Of a stretch of DNA of 64,000 nt, positions 34,173 through 42,943 are shown one piece after another. How positions within the stretch are numbered: position 1 is the stretch's first letter; every line of letters begins with the position of its first letter. The position numbers and the translations under genes were made by a program. The notes beneath the pieces are model-generated. The model saw only the letters and a program-made list of their open reading frames with translations. It did no database searches and was not told where the DNA came from. The stretch covers positions 150,712 to 214,711 of the forward strand of contig JANRIG010000019.1 in the NCBI GenBank assembly GCA_033765235.1, given 5' to 3'. Source of the DNA: JANRIG01 sp033765235. GTDB taxonomy: Bacteria > Bacteroidota > Bacteroidia > Cytophagales > UBA9547.

Positions 34173-35201
34173 ATGAAATATAAACTACTTGGCTCAAGCG
34201 GCTTAAGAGTGTCTGAAATATGCCTTGGCACTATGACATTTGGCACCGAATGGGGCTATGGCGCAGACAAAAACATAAGCAAAGAAATATTTGACTATTA
34301 TCTGTCACAAGGTGGCAACTTCATAGATACTGCCAATAGATATACCGAGGGCACCTCTGAAATTTATCTGGGCGAATTTGTAAAACAATCGGGTGTTAGA
34401 GACCAATTAGTAATAGCTACAAAATACTCATTGGTCACACAGTTTGGCAAGATAAACGATGGGGGCAACCACCGCAAAAACTTAGTACAATCTGTAGAAG
34501 GCAGTCTCAAAAGATTGCAACTTGACTATATAGACCTGCTATACCTCCATGCATGGGACTTTACAACACCATACGATGAACTGATGCGCGCACTCGACAA
34601 CTTAGTGAGTGCCGGCAAAGTGTTATATATAGGCATATCAGACACTCCTGCATGGATTGTGGCATCTTGCAATACCATTGCCCGGCTTAGAGGTTGGTCA
34701 AGATTTATAGCGTTGCAAATTGAGTACAGCCTCATCACCCGCGATGCAGAGCGCGACCTTATACCTATGGCTTTGCATGAAGGGCTTGGTGTAGTAGCTT
34801 GGGCACCACTGGCCGGAGGAGCACTCACAGGCAAATATCTGAACTTACAAAATAATGACCCTAAGCGCCTCAAAGAAGGCAGCAAACGTATAAACGAGCG
34901 CAATACACTCATAGCCAAGGCAGTGACAGATATGGCAAATGACACAGGCTACGCTGCAGCACACATAGCACTGGCATGGATTATGCAAAAAGGCAAAGCA
35001 TTTTTTCCATTGGTGGGCGCACGCAATGTAGCTCAAATACAAGACAATATTCGAGCTTCTGAAATAATACTTTCAGAGAGTCAAATAAAAATATTAGATG
35101 AGGTAAGTGGTATAGAACTGGGCTTTCCGCATGATTTTCTAAAAAGCGATGCCGTAAAAAATGTACTCTTTGGCGGATTGAAAGATAATATCAATTTGTA
35201 A
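34173..35201 (+). CDS. Aldo/keto reductase
   Basis: Three hundred forty-two residues, (beta/alpha)8 barrel using NADPH. Catalytic tetrad is complete: Asp52 and Tyr57 in FIDTANRY, Lys84 in IATKYS, His126 in LYLHAWD. The start KLLGSSGLRVSEICLGTMTF and GVVAWAPLAGGALTGKY are typical of the AKR11/12-like group. Substrate unknown. Single gene, convergent with the HTTM gene with 1 nt between the stops. Confidence 0.93.
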   Translation: MKYKLLGSSGLRVSEICLGTMTFGTEWGYGADKNISKEIFDYYLSQGGNFIDTANRYTEGTSEIYLGEFVKQSGVRDQLVIATKYSLVTQFGKINDGGNHRKNLVQSVEGSLKRLQLDYIDLLYLHAWDFTTPYDELMRALDNLVSAGKVLYIGISDTPAWIVASCNTIARLRGWSRFIALQIEYSLITRDAERDLIPMALHEGLGVVAWAPLAGGALTGKYLNLQNNDPKRLKEGSKRINERNTLIAKAVTDMANDTGYAAAHIALAWIMQKGKAFFPLVGARNVAQIQDNIRASEIILSESQIKILDEVSGIELGFPHDFLKSDAVKNVLFGGLKDNINL

Positions 35202-35202
35202 A

Positions 35203-36552
35203 TCAAAATGGCAATATCCAACTTTTGGGTTGCCAACTATCTTGTTTTTTTGCAAGATTTATGGTAGTATCTATATACAATCTGCTCGGTCTCCCATTTA
35301 GTGTTACATATGCATGGCAATTTACCAACGGGTCATTTACCCCTTTTGCACGGTAATATTTATGCAAATAATGTGCAAACTGCAATATCATATCCGGCTG
35401 AAAAGCCATTTGTTTTTCTTGATGTGCATTCAAAAAATCTGAGTTTACTACTTCTCCTCTTTTTCCAGTTTGTGAATCTGTAACATAAAATGCTACCGTA
35501 CCCGCCTTTTCCATGAGCATTACCCGCCATGCAAATCTGTAACCTTCTTCCGTCCAAAATATATTGCCGGGATACAACAAATACCTCATAGGCAATAGCA
35601 ACTGAAATATTACATAAATGCCTATTAAATAAGCGAATAATTTATGATGATGCCCCATTGTAGGTGCGTAGTATTTTGTCAATGCAGGTGCGTGGTAATT
35701 ACATATTTTGCCTAATGTATTTATTACATTTTTATGAATATTATTATCAAAAAATATAAGTGTACATGCGCTCATTACCAACGGGAATACACCTATCTGA
35801 AACAAATATCCTGTAATAATATGGAACATACACAACACTACCCATGCCCACACCGTAGTATGTCTGTATATTAATAAATATGAAATAAATATGTCAAACA
35901 ACATGCCAACCCAACTAAATAAGTAGGCGGTAATCTTATAGTCGAATGTAAAACCTATGACAGGCATATAGTTTTTGGCCGGCAGCCATATACTGAGTGG
36001 CATCGCATTCAGCAGCCAGTCAGTGTTTATCTTTGCTATACCTGCAAAAAAATATACAATACACAGGTGAAATTTTAGAATATTAATAGTCCATGCAGAG
36101 GTGTAGGTGATTATTATTTTTCTGTTACATACACTGTCAATAGACAAGTACCTGTGTGCAGGCACAAATATCATCCAAAAAGATATAATGCTCACAAAGT
36201 AATAATGATTGAGATAGTAGGTGACGTCTATGAGCTCTACATAAGTGAATGATATAAAAAATATGAATGCAGATATTTTGTAAAATGCACCTAATATAAT
36301 ATTTACACTACATAATAGCATAATGGTGAACGGAATATACATGAGCATGCCCGGCAATGGCTTTGCCCAATCCAATCCATAATATGTAAAATGTAATATA
36401 GGTGTAATGTATTGCTCCTCTACCCATCCTAAAAGTAAAAAACGAAGGGTAGATATCAAGGTGACTAACCCAAATAATATTCTAAATGTAATAAGTGGGT
36501 ATATGGGTATTTGCTTATGCACAAATCCATACCATTTGTCATCAATCGCCAT
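35203..36552 (-). CDS. HTTM domain membrane protein (vitamin K gamma-carboxylase-like)
   Basis: Four hundred forty-nine residues from ATG 36552; a GTG at 36600 would add 16 but overlap the upstream gene by 59 nt. About eight membrane helices. The conserved pattern KFHLCIVYFFAGIAKINTDW with its His and the Lys of the G-x-x-K motif matches the HTTM family. Some members are carboxylases, but activity here is unknown. The C-terminal third is a soluble domain. Third gene of the DUF4856-imelysin-HTTM operon, with an 11-nt overlap to the imelysin gene. Confidence 0.85.
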   Translation of the reverse strand: MAIDDKWYGFVHKQIPIYPLITFRILFGLVTLISTLRFLLLGWVEEQYITPILHFTYYGLDWAKPLPGMLMYIPFTIMLLCSVNIILGAFYKISAFIFFISFTYVELIDVTYYLNHYYFVSIISFWMIFVPAHRYLSIDSVCNRKIIITYTSAWTINILKFHLCIVYFFAGIAKINTDWLLNAMPLSIWLPAKNYMPVIGFTFDYKITAYLFSWVGMLFDIFISYLLIYRHTTVWAWVVLCMFHIITGYLFQIGVFPLVMSACTLIFFDNNIHKNVINTLGKICNYHAPALTKYYAPTMGHHHKLFAYLIGIYVIFQLLLPMRYLLYPGNIFWTEEGYRFAWRVMLMEKAGTVAFYVTDSQTGKRGEVVNSDFLNAHQEKQMAFQPDMILQFAHYLHKYYRAKGVNDPLVNCHAYVTLNGRPSRLYIDTTINLAKKQDSWQPKSWILPF

Positions 36553-37639
36553 CGCCGGATGAGTAGGTAATAGAAATGCCCAATTTTGAGGAAAGTTCAC
36601 TTTTAATATATCGGGTAAGTTTGGCAGACTCGGTATATAATATTTCTAAATCAGGGTTTTTTTCTACTATTAAGTCACTCAACTTTTTATCATCAGGTAT
36701 TTTTTGCAGGATATTTTTTACCACTTCAAATTGTGCTTTGGTATCATTGATGAGTGATGTGCCACCTTCCACATTTGCCAAATAATCATCAAAGCCCGTA
36801 CCGTTGGTATGGGTAGAGGTATTGCCGTACCATCTGTTTTCTACATGTATATAGTGTGCCTTGAGCAGTTTCACAGATAGTCCGCTGTAGTAGGCCTCCA
36901 CATCCTGAGGCTCTGCTTTGGTCTGGCCTGCTCGCTTGCCCATAGGGTATTGTATTTTATAATTTTTGAGTTTTTCATAGTCTGCTATGTTTTCATTGAA
37001 CAAATAGCTTATAGACGATGAAGCATCAGTGCCATCATTTGCAATGAATGTGGCTTGATATGTTTTCCATTCTCTGCATTGCTTTTGTACAAGTGCCTTC
37101 ATATGGTATGCTACAGCATTGATATACTGCAAGTTTTTAGGATTAATGAAAGCCACAGCAAAATCTATCCCATCATATTGGTAAATAAGGTATTCCAAGG
37201 CATATATACCTCTGCTGTCGCGCTTAAAGTTTTTGGTGAATGCAGTATCAGATTTGTTAATATTATCGCCTATGAGTGTGGTATTCACGGGGTACCAACC
37301 AATATTTTCAGAAAATAGGCCTATATTGGTTTCGCCGGGTCCAAAGTTGAGCCAACTTGTGCTTTGGTATGCTGTAAGTGCCTCCGCCAATGCATTTTTA
37401 AGTGAGATATGGTTGGCGGTATTTAAGTTGTTTGTAAATATAAGTGTGCATTCATATAATTTGTCAGTTTTGTTTTGCAAATCATCCAAAGCGGGTATGA
37501 TTAATGTGTCTGCATAGTTTTTGAGCATTTTTGCTCTTGAAAAAGTCACATTAGTATTCATATTTTGCACTCTATCCGGTGCACATGCCCAAAATATTAG
37601 GATAAAATAAACCCCAAAGACTTTATGATATAAATTCAT
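36542..37639 (-). CDS. Imelysin family lipoprotein (EfeO/ICMP-like)
   Basis: Three hundred sixty-five residues. The lipoprotein signal ends at Cys19 (LIFWACAPD). The all-helical imelysin core includes AYQSTSWLNFGPGET, ENIGWYPVN, DSRGIYALEYLIYQ, and DDYLANVEGG near the C-terminal end. The iron-coordinating G-x-H-x-x-E signature is replaced by GIYALE, with no His. Family members act in periplasmic iron or haem handling. Follows the DUF4856 gene by 90 nt and overlaps the HTTM gene, an operon known from Bacteroidota where a TonB receptor often joins. Confidence 0.85.
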   Translation of the reverse strand: MNLYHKVFGVYFILIFWACAPDRVQNMNTNVTFSRAKMLKNYADTLIIPALDDLQNKTDKLYECTLIFTNNLNTANHISLKNALAEALTAYQSTSWLNFGPGETNIGLFSENIGWYPVNTTLIGDNINKSDTAFTKNFKRDSRGIYALEYLIYQYDGIDFAVAFINPKNLQYINAVAYHMKALVQKQCREWKTYQATFIANDGTDASSSISYLFNENIADYEKLKNYKIQYPMGKRAGQTKAEPQDVEAYYSGLSVKLLKAHYIHVENRWYGNTSTHTNGTGFDDYLANVEGGTSLINDTKAQFEVVKNILQKIPDDKKLSDLIVEKNPDLEILYTESAKLTRYIKSELSSKLGISITYSSGDGD

Positions 37640-37729
37640 AATTATTGATTAATATTAATGTATGCTCGCACTTCATTGCAGAAGTACAAACATACATAAT
37701 AAACATACTCACATTTTATACTTTATCTT

Positions 37730-38896
37730 TTATCTCTTTTGCTCATTTACCCAGTTTTTGGCAAAATCAGTCATTTCTGCATCGCTAAATCCGTATATGG
37801 CTTTGAGCTTGTCTTGCACCGTTTGCAGATTGGGTGTATATATGGCAGGCTCGGTTATGAATTTGTATGAACTTGCATTGCCCGATATAGGGGCAAGCAG
37901 GAGTGTAAGTATCTCATCTATTTGTGCATCTGTTATTTTTTTATGTTCTTGGCTCACTCCTCTCCAGCCTGTCATGAACCCTACTGCCTCACCATAAGCA
38001 TGCAATGCAGATGCTTTGTCGGCATCTGATGGCGAGGTTTTTGAGAATTTGGCTTTGGAGTCTATGCAATAGTTGATAACTGTGGCTGCCGATATTTTTT
38101 CATATGACAGTTTATAAGCACTAAGTGCTGCACTGAGGGTGTCTTTGTATTTATCACCTGCATTGGCTGCGGCTTGCGCTTTGGTAAGATTATATTTTAT
38201 TTGGCTGTACAATCCTTTACCGTCGCTTTTGTCTCTTCGTGAGCCGTATGCTGCCATATATACATCAGGAGTAGTGCTGCCCACATGTGTGCCGCCACCC
38301 GATGCCGGAGCCCCCACAGTTTTGTCTGTATTGGGAAATTTGGTATTGAGCCCTGATATTGCCACTATCTGGTGTACAGTAGTAGTAGTTACTACGCCTG
38401 TGAGCCCTGATATAGCATGGTTGTATAGTGCTGCAGTAAACAATCCTTTTTCTACAAGTTGCTCATACTCAAGTCCATATTCATCAAATAAATAGCCGCC
38501 ATACACTCCCCCATTACCACTGATGGTGGCAGATGGCGTATATAAAGTGCCTGAGGCATCACTCAAGTTTTTGAGGTAGTCTTGTATTTTGCTGTCATAG
38601 TAGGTATTGGTCACAGTTTTCAGCGATGTACTACCCGAAGTGTATAGTGATTGCAATACACCAAGGTTCACGCCTGTACCTGTAATTCTTCCTTTTTTGG
38701 CTTCATCTACTAATTTTTTGAGTGCATTACGTACAGCGTATTGGGTAGTAGTAGCAGCAACATACCCGGTACTGTCATACGTAGATACTACAAGAGCAGG
38801 AGTGGTGGTCGAAGTATTGGGTGCCAGTTCCTCTTTTTTTCCGCACGATGCCAGTAAAGTGCTCATTGCCAAAGTGGTATATATTATTTTTTTCAT
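37730..38896 (-). CDS. DUF4856 family lipoprotein
   Basis: Three hundred eighty-eight residues. Lipoprotein signal MKKIIYTTLAMSTLLASCGK (Cys18), Ser/Thr-rich linker, then the helical DUF4856 domain: GGYLFDEYGLEYEQLVEKGL, AAYGSRRDKSDGK, and ISAATVINYCIDSKAKF. The family is thought to act with imelysins in iron uptake. First gene of the operon. TACATTTG on the minus strand (complement of 38927-38934), 30 nt before the ATG, is the likely -7 box. Confidence 0.85.
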   Translation of the reverse strand: MKKIIYTTLAMSTLLASCGKKEELAPNTSTTTPALVVSTYDSTGYVAATTTQYAVRNALKKLVDEAKKGRITGTGVNLGVLQSLYTSGSTSLKTVTNTYYDSKIQDYLKNLSDASGTLYTPSATISGNGGVYGGYLFDEYGLEYEQLVEKGLFTAALYNHAISGLTGVVTTTTVHQIVAISGLNTKFPNTDKTVGAPASGGGTHVGSTTPDVYMAAYGSRRDKSDGKGLYSQIKYNLTKAQAAANAGDKYKDTLSAALSAYKLSYEKISAATVINYCIDSKAKFSKTSPSDADKASALHAYGEAVGFMTGWRGVSQEHKKITDAQIDEILTLLLAPISGNASSYKFITEPAIYTPNLQTVQDKLKAIYGFSDAEMTDFAKNWVNEQKR

Positions 38897-39078
38897 ATTT
38901 TTTATTTAGATTGGTTATAAACTGTGCAAATGTATATTTTAATTTAGAATTAATAAAAATAAATATTCAAATATTTTTTATGGGAAGCATGAAATATTTT
39001 TTACTGTTTAATAAAATGAGCATTTCATAGATGTTAGCACACAAATAATATTTATAAAATTGTTAAATAGTATTTTAC

Positions 39079-39152
39079 AACATTGAAATTATATACTTAA
39101 TACTATTGATTTTCAATGTTACTATACATTTAACATTGAAATTATATGCTTA
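39079..39152. promoter_or_regulatory. Three AACATTGAAA motifs, operator-like
   Basis: AACATTGAAATTATAT(A/G)CTTA occurs twice as 21-bp direct repeats (39079-39099 and 39132-39152), with the inverted core TTTCAATGTT between them (39111-39120). The group ends 4 nt before the -33 element of the downstream ATPase gene. It could bind a regulator of that gene or of the divergent DUF4856 operon. Confidence 0.55.
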
Positions 39153-39156
39153 TTTG

Positions 39157-39187
39157 TTTGGATTATCAATGTTTATGTGTACTTTTG
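39157..39187 (+). promoter_or_regulatory. Promoter of the DUF4143 ATPase gene
   Basis: TTTG 39157-39160, 19 bp, TACTTTTG 39180-39187, then ATG 4 nt later at 39192. This makes the upstream ATG at 39177 unusable and predicts a leaderless transcript. Confidence 0.7.
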
Positions 39188-39191
39188 TGGC

Positions 39192-40364
39192 ATGAAAGAT
39201 ATCATAAGAGATGACATAAAATTACTTTTGTATAAGTTGGGACAATCGCCCGCGGTAGCCATATTGGGTGCACGTCAGGTGGGTAAGACTACATTGGCAA
39301 GGCAGGCAGGCGATGCGGTAGCCAAAAAATACATTTATATGGATATGGAAAGCAGCAGCGACTTGGCACTGATAGGCGACAGCCCTGAAGACTATTTACA
39401 ATATCATCAAGATAAGCTCATCATCATAGATGAAGTGCAGGCATATCCTATATTATACAGCAGGCTTAGAGGATTGATAGACAAAAATAGAGTAAACGGC
39501 AGGTTTCTGCTTTTAGGCTCTGTATCACCCGGATTGGTAAAAGGTGTGTCGGAGTCGCTGGCAGGGCGCATATCATATCTTGATTTGTACCCCTTTAAGT
39601 TAAATGAAATAATAGACCAATATAATATTCAAAAACATTGGTTTAGAGGCGGATTTCCAAGAGCATTTTTGGCAGCCACAGACTATGATTGTACAGAGTG
39701 GATGCAAGGTTTTACAAGGTCATATATAGAAAGAGACCTTTCGTCACTATTTGGTGTGAACCTCAATAGTGAAATCAATAGACGACTATGGATGATGCTG
39801 GCACACCATCACTCCCAATTATTCAATGCTGAGGAGCTCTCACGCTCATTAGGTGTGACTGCACCTGTGGTACACAAATATGTGGACTATATGATAGGTG
39901 CATTTTTGATATATAAATTGCAGCCATGGTATATAAACTCCGGCAAGCGACTTAGCAAAGCACCCAAAATATACCTGCGAGACTCAGGTATACTACACTA
40001 TATGCACCGCATACAGGATATAGATGCACTCATGAGCCACCCCATAGTAGGAGCATCATGGGAAGGATATGTGATAGACCAAATCATATATCACAAGCCG
40101 GCTGGTATAGATGTGTACTACTACCGCACATATAGTGGCACAGAGGTAGATGCTGTGCTGGTAAAGGGCAATATACCCATAGCCTCTGTGGAGGTGAAGC
40201 TGAGCAATGCACCTACTATTCCTAAAGGATTTTATATAGGTATAAACGATTTGCAAACGACCCACAACTACGTCATTACCCCTCATGCAGATTTGTACCC
40301 GGCTAAAAACGCATGGGTGTGCAACTTGGCACATTTTATATGCAAAGTATTGCCCAATTTATAA
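39192..40364 (+). CDS. AAA ATPase with DUF4143 C-terminal domain
   Basis: Three hundred ninety residues from ATG 39192. Walker A GARQVGKTT (26-34), Walker B KLIIIDEVQAYPIL, sensor-like LGSVSPG, then the DUF4143 domain with a winged helix (EELSRSLGVTAPVVHKYVDY) and a nuclease-like core TEVDAVLVKGNIPIASVEVK. Family function is unknown, and these genes are frequent in variable genome regions. The three upstream AACATTGAAA motifs suggest regulation. Confidence 0.9.
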   Translation: MKDIIRDDIKLLLYKLGQSPAVAILGARQVGKTTLARQAGDAVAKKYIYMDMESSSDLALIGDSPEDYLQYHQDKLIIIDEVQAYPILYSRLRGLIDKNRVNGRFLLLGSVSPGLVKGVSESLAGRISYLDLYPFKLNEIIDQYNIQKHWFRGGFPRAFLAATDYDCTEWMQGFTRSYIERDLSSLFGVNLNSEINRRLWMMLAHHHSQLFNAEELSRSLGVTAPVVHKYVDYMIGAFLIYKLQPWYINSGKRLSKAPKIYLRDSGILHYMHRIQDIDALMSHPIVGASWEGYVIDQIIYHKPAGIDVYYYRTYSGTEVDAVLVKGNIPIASVEVKLSNAPTIPKGFYIGINDLQTTHNYVITPHADLYPAKNAWVCNLAHFICKVLPNL

Positions 40365-40514
40365 ATATCATATAAAACTATTTTGACACTTAGACGGTGT
40401 ATAATAAATACACTTATGAAATATGATGCAGATGATACTACCGCATTAGGACATTTGTAAGATTATATAAAATTCAATTTTTTCATAAAACATTATCAAA
40501 ATCAGAAATATTTT

Positions 40515-40522
40515 TACCTTTG
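40515..40522 (+). promoter_or_regulatory. icd -7 element TACCTTTG
   Basis: Exact TAnnTTTG box, 32 nt before the icd ATG. Confidence 0.5.
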
Positions 40523-40554
40523 AAAGTTTTTACAAATAATCTAATAATAAATTC

Positions 40555-41883
40555 ATGTCAGGTTCAAAAATTAACATACAAAACGGGAAACTTGTAGTAC
40601 CCGACCAACCTATCATTCCATTCATAGAAGGTGACGGCACCGGTCCCGATATATGGCGTTCATCTGTACGTGTGATAGACGCAGCAGTGCAAAAAGCATA
40701 TAGTGGCAAAAAACAAATCATATGGAAAGAAGTATTTGCAGGAGAAAAATCATTTAATAAATTCAATAATTGGCTTCCAGACGAAACTATAAATACTATC
40801 AAAGAATATTTAGTAGCCATCAAAGGACCTCTTACTACCCCTGTGGGCGGAGGTATTACGTCTCTCAATGTAGCACTTCGTCAAATGCTGGACCTATATG
40901 TATGCTTGCGTCCTGTACAATATTTTTCAGGGGTACCCTCGCCTGTAAAAAAACCGGAGGCTGTAGATATGGTGATATTTAGAGAAAATACAGAAGACAT
41001 ATATGCTGGTATAGAGTTTGTAGCAGGCTCTGATGATGCTGCAAAAGTATTGGCTTTTTTAGAAAAAGATTATCCCAAGTTTTTCAAAAAAATACGCTTT
41101 GGCTCACAAAGTGCTGTTGCAGAATGGTACAAAAATATAGGCAGTTCCGAAACTCCAAAAGTAGAAGTAGGTATAGGCATCAAGCCTGTGTCCAAAGCAG
41201 GTACCGAGCGGTTAGTAGAAGCTGCACTGCAATATTGTATTGATAATAAACGCAAATCTCTTACCATAGTACACAAAGGCAATATCATGAAATATACTGA
41301 AGGTGGCTTCCGGGATTGGGGCTATGGCGTGGCTGAGAAAAAATTTGCATCCAAAGTATATACATGGGCTCAATATGAGCGCACCAAAAAAGATAAAGGC
41401 GAAGATGCTGCCAATGAAGAGCAGAAAGCTGCATTGGCCTCTGGCAAAATATTAGTGAAAGATTCTATTGCAGATATTGCTCTTCAGCAAGTACTCACAC
41501 GCCCCGAAGATTTTGATGTGATAGCCACACTCAATCTCAATGGCGACTATCTGTCAGATGCACTTGCTGCACAAGTAGGTGGCATAGGTATAGCACCGGG
41601 TGCTAATATTAATTATATTACAGGTCATGCCATATTTGAGGCTACCCACGGCACAGCTCCAAAATATGCAGACAAAGACATGGTGAACCCCGGCTCTGTG
41701 ATACTAAGTGGAGAAATGATGCTTCGCTATTTGGGCTGGACAGACGCTGCTGACCTTATACTCAAAGGGCTCAATGGTGCAATAGCCTCTAAAAGAGTGA
41801 CCTATGATTTTGAAAGACTCATGCAAGGTGCTACCAAAGTGAAGTGCTCAGAATTTGGGGATGAAATCATAAAAAATATGTAA
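40555..41883 (+). CDS. icd: NADP-dependent isocitrate dehydrogenase
   Basis: Four hundred forty-two residues, homodimeric bacterial type. PFIEGDGTGPDIW, the substrate/regulatory loop GGGITSLNVALRQ (Ser103, equivalent to E. coli Ser113), IFRENTEDIYAGIEF, VHKGNIMKYTEG, NLNGDYLSDALAA, and the NADP-binding EATHGTAPKYADKD. Oxidatively decarboxylates isocitrate to 2-oxoglutarate in the TCA cycle. A clean terminator follows. Confidence 0.96.
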   Translation: MSGSKINIQNGKLVVPDQPIIPFIEGDGTGPDIWRSSVRVIDAAVQKAYSGKKQIIWKEVFAGEKSFNKFNNWLPDETINTIKEYLVAIKGPLTTPVGGGITSLNVALRQMLDLYVCLRPVQYFSGVPSPVKKPEAVDMVIFRENTEDIYAGIEFVAGSDDAAKVLAFLEKDYPKFFKKIRFGSQSAVAEWYKNIGSSETPKVEVGIGIKPVSKAGTERLVEAALQYCIDNKRKSLTIVHKGNIMKYTEGGFRDWGYGVAEKKFASKVYTWAQYERTKKDKGEDAANEEQKAALASGKILVKDSIADIALQQVLTRPEDFDVIATLNLNGDYLSDALAAQVGGIGIAPGANINYITGHAIFEATHGTAPKYADKDMVNPGSVILSGEMMLRYLGWTDAADLILKGLNGAIASKRVTYDFERLMQGATKVKCSEFGDEIIKNM

Positions 41884-41908
41884 TTTTTATAGTATATCAT
41901 TCATTATT

Positions 41909-41941
41909 AAGCTTGTTTTGTAAAAAAAGCAAGCTTTTTTT
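41909..41941 (+). terminator. icd terminator
   Basis: AAGCTTG (41909-41915) and CAAGCTT (41930-41936) form the stem, extended by T/A pairing toward the loop, with a T-run to 41941. It ends 6 nt before the next gene's start. Confidence 0.9.
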
Positions 41942-41947
41942 ATTTAT

Positions 41948-42832
41948 ATGGTCAAAAATTTATTATTTTCTGTTCTTATATTTTTCATTATTCAGGTATC
42001 TGAAGCTCAACAATCAGTAATCAAAACATTTGAAATAATAGAACTAAATACCCAAAAATCTGATACTATCTCTACTTTCAAAGGCAAAGTTTATATCAAT
42101 ACAGACAAAATAGATACTACGTGGAGCAATATTAACGCATTGTTGACAAAGCAATTGGTCAAAAAGCATGGGATTAATGCCATATTCATTAACATAAACA
42201 AAGAAGTAGAATACTTTTATCGCTTTTCAGGCACATACATTAATCGTAAAAAAGAAAAAAAAATAAAAGACAGCTCTGAAATACGTACAAATAAGTTTCT
42301 TAAAATAATCTATTTCAGAAAAAAATTAGTTTCAGAAAACCAAATCAAATTCCCTACAGATGAAAACGGAAAAATAAACTTTAGTGGCACCATTCCACTT
42401 GACTCAGCACAAAATATATATGCATGGGCCAACCTTTCAGCATGGATAAAAACCTTACTTACAGATAAGAAAGAAGATAAAATCACATTTTCTAACCAAC
42501 TCATGGGGCAAATGGAGGTATCAAGTTCATTTAAAGTTTATATCACATCCATTTTCAGCAAGATACCACATGGTATTGTAAAATATAATGTATATATTGA
42601 GGCAAAAAACAGACAAGTAATATATTCATTTACTGATTTTAATTTTTATTATTATATACAAAACCGCAATATGCGCTATGAAAAAACAACCCATAAAAGC
42701 AAACCATTAGAAGACACAAAATTCCCTGGTTTTCAGCAAAGTTGGAACGGTCACAGGTATGAAACTATGACAAGAGTTAAAAATCAAACCTCATCATTAA
42801 AGCGATTTTTGCAAAATGTACCACTGAAATAG
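41948..42832 (+). CDS. Exported DUF4468 domain protein
   Basis: Two hundred ninety-four residues. Signal peptide VKNLLFSVLIFFIIQVSEAQ, an unassigned N-terminal half, then about residues 130-250 as a DUF4468 domain: KFPTDENGKINFSGTIPLDS, ANLSAWIKTLL, and a basic beta region with YNVYIEAKNRQVIYSFTDFN. The domain has a TBP-like fold and unknown function, common in Bacteroidota secreted proteins. Starts right after the icd terminator, so its promoter may overlap it; none was clear. Confidence 0.75.
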   Translation: MVKNLLFSVLIFFIIQVSEAQQSVIKTFEIIELNTQKSDTISTFKGKVYINTDKIDTTWSNINALLTKQLVKKHGINAIFININKEVEYFYRFSGTYINRKKEKKIKDSSEIRTNKFLKIIYFRKKLVSENQIKFPTDENGKINFSGTIPLDSAQNIYAWANLSAWIKTLLTDKKEDKITFSNQLMGQMEVSSSFKVYITSIFSKIPHGIVKYNVYIEAKNRQVIYSFTDFNFYYYIQNRNMRYEKTTHKSKPLEDTKFPGFQQSWNGHRYETMTRVKNQTSSLKRFLQNVPLK

Positions 42833-42943
42833 GTTAATCCTATCTCTCAAATTTCTAAGTACTCATACATCAGAATAAAATCATTTCTTACTTGAGCAAA
42901 CATATTTGCATGATAATATGTATTTTTGCAAAAATTGAATTAA

